This document shows positions 56,315 through 64,000 of a DNA stretch of 64,000 nucleotides, piece by piece; within the stretch, counting starts at the first letter, position 1; each line of letters opens with the position of its first letter. The stretch is from NCBI GenBank assembly GCA_001632435.1, contig KV423948.1, positions 117,075-181,074 of the forward strand, given 5' to 3'. The stretch comes from Calocera cornea HHB12733. Taxonomy: Eukaryota > Basidiomycota > Dacrymycetes > Dacrymycetales > Dacrymycetaceae. Below the pieces are notes generated by a model. It ran no database searches, had not been told where the DNA came from, and saw only the letters and a program-made list of their open reading frames with translations. The position numbers and the translations under genes were made by a program.

Positions 56315-57303
56315 AGTAGTGTCTGCTCTTCAAGCACCATTGGGACACGGGACACCGTGTCTTAAGTAGTTCCACACCGTCTCTGAGTCGACTTCCAGCC
56401 CGTCCCGCGGTCAGAATCAGGCACTGCAGTGCTCCGGCCGAGCTCACTAAAGGTGTCACCAGAAGCAGCCGTATAAGGAAAGCCGCCCGCCCAGTTCTGA
56501 TAGGGGCGTCAACGTCAATGGGCAATACTGTACCTGGCCAAGTGGCAGGGAGGTGGATGCATCTATGGCCGAACACGAGAGGTCGGCCATCGGCGGAGCC
56601 AGGCGCCTGGACTCCGTCGGCCTGGAGTTTGCCGATTTCGGCGACTGCTAAGTATTCAGTAGCCATTCAAGCATTGCAACGCATCGTAGCCCCGAAGTGA
56701 AATTCGGCCCGAGTGGGCTGTTCTTCATCAATTCAACAGAGGGTTGTGGCTCAGACCCTGCCCACGACAGGGCAGTGTTTCAGCTTGCTGTGCAATACAT
56801 CAGTGGATTTCAATACGGTCCAGTCGGGGAACAAACGGCACTGCTTTTGCCACTAATTGCCACAGATGCTCGATGCGCTCGTGGTTTGACGAACATGCCA
56901 ATGTCAGCCATACATCGCAGAACCGTGGGACAGAGAGTTCATCCTCCGACGCCGAGTTTGTCGGCCTTGAGAAGCAGTATAGGTAGAACGTCCGGTCGTT
57001 TGTCGCTCAGCTGTCAGCGCTCTCAGTAAATTCCCACGATCATTTTGTTTTCCTAGGAAGACCTCGCGACATGGAGATCAAGCAAAGAAGGCTCATGCCG
57101 GAGCCGCGGTACCGAGCAAAAAGCTCACCGGTTATCGGGGGTCGCATGCCGCAATGTCATCATCAGGGCTCATTAGGGCCCGATACAGCATCACCGAGCT
57201 GGCAGACCAATATGAGCAGCAAACCGGAATGCGCCATCCGGGCCTCCGAAGCTGACACCGGCTCTCTGCTGTCAGCTCCAGATCAACCATTGTATTGTCC
57301 ACC
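56315..57303. other. 990-bp region, no confident gene
   Basis: It contains short open frames on both strands. One plus-strand stretch (about 56870-56990, WFDEHANVSHTSQNRGTESS) has protein-like composition, but I could not link it to a family or a start. The right end is the promoter of the reductase at 57304. Confidence 0.35.
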
Positions 57304-58823
57304 ATGACCGTCGTCAACTCGCCCACAAAAGTCCTTGTCACCGGTGCGCAGTGGCCGACCCGGCTAGGGTCTCCCGTTCCTGTACAGTGCTCATCGCCCC
57401 ACCGACAGGTGCCAACGGCTACATCGCCGTCTGGATCGTGCGCATCCTGCTGGAGCAGGGCTACGCTGTGCGAGGCACAGTACGCTCCGCTCCCAAGGGT
57501 GACTACCTCAAGAAGCTCTTCGAGAAGGAGGGGGAGAAGTTCGAGTATGTCGTGGTGGACGACATCACCAAAGTGCGCAGGCCCGTACCCGCGGGTTTGA
57601 TCTTTGCTGAGTGACTCGACCGAACAGGACGGCGCCTTCGACGAGGCCGTTAAAGGTGTCCAAGCCGTTCTTCACACGGCCAGTCCGGTCGTATTCGATG
57701 TGAAGCATCCAGATGGTATATCAGGTCCCTAGGGCGTTGGACAAATGCTCATCTTGCCAACAGAGCTTATCAAACCCGCCGTACATGGCACGCTCTCCGT
57801 CCTGAACAGTATCGCGAAGTTTGGGTGTGTATCCACTTATCCTTGTACGCCACGATGTTGAACAAGATGACGATAGAACGGAGGTCAAGCGCGTGGTCGT
57901 TACCTCATCTTGTGCGGCCATCCTCGAGCCTCACGATGAAGGGTACATCTTCTCCGAGGTCCGCCCCTCATATGCACCTTCTCCCTCTCTCGCACATAGT
58001 GACACGTATATAGAAAGACTGGAATGACTTCTCGATCAAGGAGACGGAGGAGAAGCAGGAGAAAGCAGCGCCCATCCACCAGTACCGAACGAGCAAGACG
58101 CTCGCGGAGCGGAGTGCGTGGGACTTTGTGAAGGGGAAGGACTTCCAGTGGGATTTGGTCACCATACTGCCCCCGTTTGTCTTTGGTGTACGTGGTGTTG
58201 CTATTCCAAAATACCGTACGCTGACATGGACATGGGCAGCCTTTACTGCAAGAGGTGCGCAGCATCGTGTTATATCGGGCGATATGCGTTCTGACCATAG
58301 TCACAGACTGCGACCAAGGACTCCCTGAACTTTTCTACGAACCTGATCTACCAAGCAGTCGTGAACCCTAAGACTGGCGACGAGCTGTACGCCTACGCGG
58401 GCAACTGGGTCGATGTGCGGGACGTGGCGCTCGCGCATGTGCTGGCACTGCAGAAGGAGGCTGCTGGCGGGGAGCGGATCATCGTGTCTGCTGGTGCGTT
58501 TCTTCCTGTCATTCCTCTGTAGCTCGAGCTGACATGAGCGTGACGCAGGATATTATGCCTGGCAAGACCTATACGACGAGCTGGGCAAGGTACCCACCCC
58601 TCTTCCAGACACGCCAAAGGGCGTCCCATCCTCAACCCGTGCTCCGCCGCTGGTGTACAGCAGCGAAAAGGCCGAGACAATCCTTGGGATCAAGTTCCGC
58701 AACCTGGGCGAGAGCGCGTACGAGACCGTCGTCAGCGCCAGGGAGAGGGTCTTCCCCGCGCCGGTGGTGAGTGGGGACGGGCCGGCCATGATGGAGCAGA
58801 AGGATGTGGAGCCCGCGGATTGA
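57304..58823 (+). CDS. NAD(P)-dependent extended SDR, dihydroflavonol reductase/Gre2-like
   Basis: The ATG at 57304 gives MTVVNSPTKVLVTG, joined by an intron to ANGYIAVWIV, restoring the Rossmann motif TGANGYIA. Further landmarks are VRGTVRSAPKGDYL, VLHTASPV, VKRVVVTSSCAAILEP (Ser) and IHQYRTSKTLAE (catalytic YxxxK). Then come DLVTILPPFVFG and the C-terminal part WVDVRDVALAHVLAL. Seven or so introns are needed. The long one near 58190-58307 uses the strong donor GGT|GTACGT. The product is about 340 residues and complete. Relatives reduce ketones or aldehydes such as methylglyoxal; the substrate here is unknown. It lies upstream of the A-T-R enzyme on the same strand and could act in the same pathway. 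Confidence 0.83.
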
Positions 58824-59574
58824 CCGTATAGAATCAGCGGTCATTGAGAGAGCGGCAGTACCACAGGTGTTGCTGCCCAGCCCACACATAGTCCTTGATG
58901 GTCAATACTGCTTGTATAGGTCTGGAACATGCCAGTTAGAGATAGAAAGTAGAGCAAGAAATGGAAAAGAAATAGTATTGTATGCGTCACATGTGGTCGT
59001 CGTTATGTGGAAGCAAAGAAGCGACGATAGGCCGTTCGGAGACGTCGTACAATGATCCGCGGCGAGCGGCCGTTAGCACTGTCCCTCATCCTCCTAACGG
59101 CTCCTGTGTCACATCAGTTATCAGCACTTCATCGGCGTATGTTGTCCGCGGCTAAGAAGCTCCACCGTCACCAATGCCGTGGTTGGACGGACCTTCACGA
59201 ATTTGTGCATCCGCAGGTTTCGTAATCTATTTTCAGTCCGAACAACTCTATCCTCAGCTACACGACGAGAACCATGTCAAGGCTTCTGACGCATGCGTCA
59301 TCGTTCCAAGTCCATCGATTACAGCGATCCGAACTGAATCGAACGTGACGATATCGTGGACCATGTTTGGCACCGCGTCTGCGGCCGGTACCGCGTGTGT
59401 GACAAGGTGGAGAGCCCTGGACAGCGATTTTATATATACCAGGTCGGCTGGCGACTCGACATGTCCTGACTTCGCACGACATCAAAACGATCTTGCACAT
59501 CGGATATGGGAGATGCGAACCGTAAGTATCCTCTGGGATACATCACGGCTCAAGGCGAAAGCTCTTCCACATGG
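58824..59574. other. 750-bp promoter region of the A-T-R enzyme
   Basis: A TATA-like sequence lies at 59431. No other gene was recognised. A few upstream in-frame codons from ATG 59506 could extend the enzyme's N-terminus. Confidence 0.4.
59431..59438 (+). promoter_or_regulatory. TATA box of the A-T-R enzyme gene
   Basis: TATATATA lies 144 bp upstream of the preferred ATG at 59575 and 75 bp upstream of the alternative ATG at 59506. Confidence 0.45.
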
Positions 59575-62500
59575 ATGGCACCTCCTTTGGATGGCTCGAT
59601 GACCTTCCCCGAGATGCTGTTTTGGCATGGTCAACGCAGCGCGTCTCATCCATTTTGCATCCTTGCAGCCGAAGTCGAGGGTGAAGACAGCGTGGTGATT
59701 ACCTGGCGGGAAGCGAGCCGCGCTATGTTTCGCTTGGCTGAAGAGCTGCGGCACGAAGTGGGCAAGCACATTATCGGCGGGAAGCCGGTGGTGGTCGGTA
59801 TCCTCGCATACCCAGAGTCGCTCACGTACGCGACGTGGGTCGGGGCCATCACCGCTGCGGGATACACAGCGTTTCCACTCAGTCCTCGGAACTCCCTTGC
59901 GGCATACCAGCATCTGCTGAAGGCCACCAACTGTCAATATCTCGTTGGGTCCATCCCCAGGAACGGCGAACCCGGCACTGCGCTCCAGCAGACCACTTCT
60001 CGTCTTCTGGAAGAGCTTCCCGATTTGAAGATACTCGACCTCCCAATATACGATGTACTCTATCCCCGCCTCGGACACTGGCCTCCAGCGCCATACGTCC
60101 CCAACGACGACCGTCCCCCGGTCCTGGAACCATGGCCCGTCGAACCTGGCATGCCAGTCCTCATCATGCATTCGTCCGGATCGACTGCATTTCCCAAGCC
60201 TATACCGCTGCATGATGATGCCTGGACTACGTGGGGCAAGTCTCTTTGGTACTTGAAGGACGATATATGCGGCACGATATGGGCTAGCATGACTCTGCCG
60301 CTGTTTCATATTGCTGGCTTATCAATCGCGTTGTCGACTTCTGTCTTGGGTATTATTGGATGTTCATGACGGGCTGAAATGTTCTGACCTCCTAACAGCC
60401 GGGACGGTCACCTTATTCTTCAAGCCTCAGTTGGTGCCGCGCATTCCGACGCCTCAGGCGGTTCTGCAAGGAGCAATGCTAGGCAAGGCAGACTACGTCG
60501 TCACGGTTCCCAGCGCCTGCGTCGAATGGGCACAAGATCCAAAGTCGATCGCGGCATTAACAAAGCTCAAAGCACTTGTGCGTGTTTTCTCCACCGTTTG
60601 TCGCCCACTTATCTCATTCAAATGAAGAAGTATGGTGGTGGTCCGATTCCCGAAGAGTTTGGTCACCGCCTCGTTGAAGCAGGCGTCGAACTTCACACCA
60701 CTTATGGTATGACCGAAGCAAGTACACTGTTCCATGTCGATTCAGTCAGTTACTTGGGTGGTAACGACTGGATGGTAAGCATGAGTCCTCATGGCCGTTC
60801 AAGAATTGACACAACGCGCGGAAATAGTATGCTCCCTTTATGCAGCATCTCAAGATTGAGCTCATCGATGAAGGAGACAACACGTTTCGGGCGATTGTAA
60901 TGGTATGGAGTGTCCTCAATGCGACGAAACGGGCTTATCAAGTTCTTGCTGGGCAGGAAACGGACATGTATAAAGGAGTGGCAGTTTCCAATTACAAGGC
61001 GAATGTCCGTGCATTCGACACCAACGACCTGTTGAAACCGCATCCAATTCGTAAAGACTACTGGAAAGTCGTTGGGCGGTTAGTGTTTCTCTCCGGCGCT
61101 CGGAGGAGCTCGTTCAAATCGAAGTTGACATGGACAGTGCGGACGATCAAATCATGATGTCTAATGGAGAGAAGACGAATCCGGGCCCATTGGAGTCCAT
61201 CATCAATGCAAGTCCTCATGTGCAAACCGCCATCATGTTTGGTAGGGCTCGTACACAAGTTGGTGTTCTCATCGAGCCGCGCACTCCTGTCAACCTTGAA
61301 GACGTCGCTGAGCTCGCGAGCTTCAGGAACCTGATTTGGCCAGAAATTGAAAAGGCCAACAAATATGCGCCGCAGCATTCCCGGATCTTCAAGGAGTTAA
61401 TTCTGGTCGTCGACTCCGCCAAGAAGCCTATTCCTCGTACGGCCAAAGGTACCGTCTCGAGAAATGCACTTCTGAACCTATTCGCGGATGAAATCGACGC
61501 TATCTACACGGCTGCAGCAGAACCCACAAGAGCAGCTTGGGCCGTGCCTCCCACAACGTGGGACGATGTTGCCATCCACGAATTCGTCGTGCGGGTGGTC
61601 AATGGAGTGATGCGTACAGAGCATGGGAACTTGCGGACGATTGACGAGAACAGCGACCTTTTCGAGCAAGGATGCGACAGGTACACAATTGGATAATGAA
61701 AATGTCCATATTCGAGCTGATTGCATTTGTAGTCTGCAAGCGACCTATATCCGCTCAGCTATTGCCAACGCAGTTCAACAGGCATCGACGCTGGGTGGAA
61801 AGAACGACATTGCCAAGTCACACGTATCTCAGAATCTTGTTTTTCAACATCCGACTATCCTGGGCTTGGCCTCTTTCGTAGTTGCTGCCATTAGGGGGAA
61901 GTCAGAGGATACAGCCGGTATCCCGGAAGCGATCGCCAAGCAGATGCTCCAGATGGCTGCAGACTACTCGCAGAACTTGGCCTCGTCTCGTTCACTGCCG
62001 ACACTCAGCAACGGAGGAGTGGTTCTCCTTACCGGATCCACCGGAGCGCTTGGCACCTACATCCTGCAACAGTTGCTGCGTGATCCGGCCGTGTCGCATG
62101 TGTATGCGCTCAATCGGACTAGCGCGGACAAGGATCTTCGAACGCGGCAGATGGAGTCATTCACTAATAGAGGAGTGCATGTGCATTTGTTGGAATCGCC
62201 GAAATTGTCCTTGATAGAAGGCGATACAACGAAAGGAGATCTCGGCTTGAGCGAAATGCTCCACGAAGAGGCATGTGATGCTTGACATTCCGTGTCTTCC
62301 CCGACTAAGTCGCCCACAGATCCGAGGATCGGTCACAGCTGTCATCCATAATGCTTGGCGACTCGACTTCAACCTGTCGCTGTCCTCATTCGAGTCCTAC
62401 ATCAAAGGTACCCGCAATCTGGTCGATCTGGCCCTCTCCGCATCAGCGGGCCCGGCGCACTTCATATTCACCTCCAGCATCGGCACGCTCGCCAACTGGC

Positions 62501-63195
62501 GCTCTTCCCGGCCAGTCCCAGAAGAAGCACTGGCCAGCCCGAACCTGGCCATCGGAACAGGGTACGGCGAGAGCAAGTGGGTCGCAGAGCGCGTGCTGCT
62601 CGCGGCTGCCTCGCGACGCGGGCTGCGGGCGACCATCTGGCGCGTGGGCCAGCTCTCTGGGTCTACGGTGAACGGCGCGTGGAATACCACTGATTGGGTG
62701 CCCATCATGGTTCAGAGTGGGCTGGCTCTGGGCGCGCTTCCAAGCCTGCCTAAGGCGGTGGTAGAGTGGGTGCCGGTGGACGAGGCTGCGCGCGCTATTG
62801 TCGACAGCGTCCACGCGCCGCCGAAGGACGGAGAGGATGCCCGATACTTGCATCTCATACATCCGCGCCCCAACAACTGGGATACCATATTCGGAGCGCT
62901 GGCGAAGCACTTGGAGGTCCCTCTCGTCCCCTCCGCCGACTGGCTAGCAAAGCTGGAGCACGCCTCTGAATCGGCCACTCCACGCACGATATCCCGTGTT
63001 CCTGCTCTGAAGCTGCTTGAATTCTTCCACCGGGCTTTTGGGGGCACACATTCGGAGCATCAGGAGACGCAGTACGATACGACGCAGGCGCAGCGGGTGA
63101 GCGGGACGCTGCGCGCGGTGGCGCTGCGGCCGCTGGGCGAGCAGGATGTGCGCCGATGGATGGCGTATTGGCGGAAGCGCGGGCTGTTAGATTGA
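59575..63195 (+). CDS. Carboxylic acid reductase / NRPS-like A-T-R enzyme
   Basis: This class activates a carboxylic acid with ATP, loads it on a phosphopantetheine arm and reduces it to the aldehyde with NADPH. The preferred start is MAPPLDGSMTFPEMLFWHGQ (59575). The adenylation domain shows LIMHSSGSTAFPKPI (P-loop core motif), TLPLFHIAGL, YGMTE, and the core lysine region PIPRTAKGTVSR. The carrier domain has DLFEQGCDSLQ, whose attachment Ser codon is split by an intron (near 61680-61732). The reductase domain has LTGSTGALGTYIL, NAWRLDFNLSLSSFE, FIFTSSIGT and YGESKWVAE (YxxxK). About eight introns all rejoin in frame, one of them GC-AG (62271-62319). The product is about 1,070 residues and complete. 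The acid substrate cannot be predicted by eye. It is likely the central enzyme of the neighbouring oxidoreductase group. Confidence 0.9.
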
Positions 63196-63421
63196 CTGAA
63201 TCATCGTATACGTGCTAGTCAAAGCGACACTTGTATCATCTCGGTGTAAGAGATGGGGTACCAGAGCAGCAGGCGGGCGGGTAGATCCGCCATGCACTGA
63301 GTCATCCCCATCACACCTCGGCACATTCCGTCATCAGGGTCCCGCAACGTCCAGTCATTGTCATGTCACATCTCCCGGCCTACGACTATCACGGTAGCCT
63401 CCCATCCTAGTTCGAACCATC
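63196..63421. other. Spacer before LCMT1
   Basis: About 225 bp between the A-T-R stop and the LCMT1 ATG. No element was resolved. Confidence 0.35.
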
Positions 63422-64000
63422 ATGCCCGTCGCCCCGTCCCACCCAGCGACGTTCTCCCTGCCCAACACAGACCCAGACAGCGCGACCCGGTCAACAGACA
63501 CCGACGCCTCGCACGCGCGCCTGAGCGCCGCCCGGCTCGGCTACCTGCCCGACCCCTTCGCGCCGCTGTTCGTGACGCGCCCGGCGGGCGTGAGCAACAG
63601 GCCGGGGATCATCAATGTGGGGACGTGGCTGCGGACGAGGAGCGTGGACGAGCTTGTGGAGCAGTTCGTTGCTCGCACAGCTGGGGAGGGGGAGGCGCAG
63701 GTGCAGGTGCAGGTGCAGGTGCTCAGCGTGGGCGCGGGGAGCGACACGCGCTTCTGGAGGCTGGCGGTGCGCCCCCACATCCCTTCTTCCCTCCGTCCCT
63801 CTGCTTGTGCAACCCACATCGTCGAGTGAGCGCTGACGCGCCCGCCCGCCGCCAGACAGGCCCGCTGAAGGACAAGATCGCGCGGTACGTCGAGGTAGAC
63901 TTCCCCGAGATCACGGCGTCCAAGGCCCGGAGCATCTACAAGCACCGCGAGCTGAAGGACGTGCTGGGCGAGTGCACGCTCGGTGCGCCCCCCCCCCCCC
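63422..64000 (+). CDS. PPM1: Leucine carboxyl methyltransferase 1 (PPM1), 5' part
   Basis: PPM1/LCMT1 methylates the C-terminal leucine of the PP2A catalytic subunit using S-adenosylmethionine. The ATG at 63422 gives MPVAPSHPATFSLPNTDPDS. Then come ARLGYLPDPFAPLFVTRP, PGIINVGTWLRTRSVDELVE, the SAM-binding motif VLSVGAGSDTRFWRLA and, after an intron, YVEVDFPEITASKARSIY. A short dipeptide run (QVQVQVQV) precedes the SAM motif and comes from a GGTGCA-type repeat. The gene runs off the window end, where the last bases are poly-C, so the C-terminal half is missing. Confidence 0.88.
63987..64000. other. Terminal poly-C run
   Basis: The window ends in 14 C residues inside a coding exon. This looks like a sequencing or assembly edge and not biology. 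Confidence 0.5.

Overview
The window reads as nuclear DNA of a filamentous basidiomycete, most likely an Agaricomycete. Genes are GC-rich and closely packed, with many short (about 35-100 nt) GT-AG introns. One gene (572-2614) belongs to a membrane-protein type I associate with mushroom-forming fungi. I did not recognise the species. No rRNA, tRNA or CRISPR array was seen. The last 14 bases are a run of C that looks like an assembly or contig edge. Layout, left half (0-32 kb): mostly conserved housekeeping genes, several in divergent pairs. They are a putative membrane protein (+), exosome cap RRP4 (-), mitochondrial PGP phosphatase GEP4 (+), a secreted agmatinase-family protein (+), dynactin p25/DCTN5 (-), TRAPPC11 (+), a fungal Fe(II)/2OG-oxygenase-like protein (-), the ubiquitin-like modifier UBL5/Hub1 (-), mitochondrial Hsp70 (-), eIF4G (+), two alpha/beta-hydrolase paralogues (+) and TIM22 (+). 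Layout, right half (32-64 kb): an ~8-kb gene for the SSU-processome protein UTP20 (-), then four more tandem alpha/beta-hydrolase copies (+, ~1.8-kb period). The last of these is broken by an almost complete Mutator-like (MULE) DNA transposon with a 9-bp target duplication. Next come a 2OG-Fe(II) dioxygenase (-), a classical SDR (+), two decayed inverted hydrolase copies (-), an extended-SDR (DFR/Gre2-like) reductase (+), a four-part A-T-R carboxylic acid reductase/NRPS-like enzyme (+), and the 5' part of the PP2A leucine carboxyl methyltransferase (LCMT1/PPM1). How they fit together: the left part and UTP20 are core functions (RNA processing, ribosome biogenesis, translation, mitochondrial import and lipid synthesis, vesicle and dynein transport). 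The 41-63 kb part is accessory in character. It holds an expanding and decaying hydrolase family, a transposon and a group of oxidoreductases around an A-T-R enzyme, which could be a small specialised-metabolism locus. The most unusual structures are the MULE ends (three symmetrically spaced copies of a 13-bp motif at each end) and the eight-copy hydrolase family, in whose well-preserved members an intron always splits the Trp codon next to the catalytic serine.
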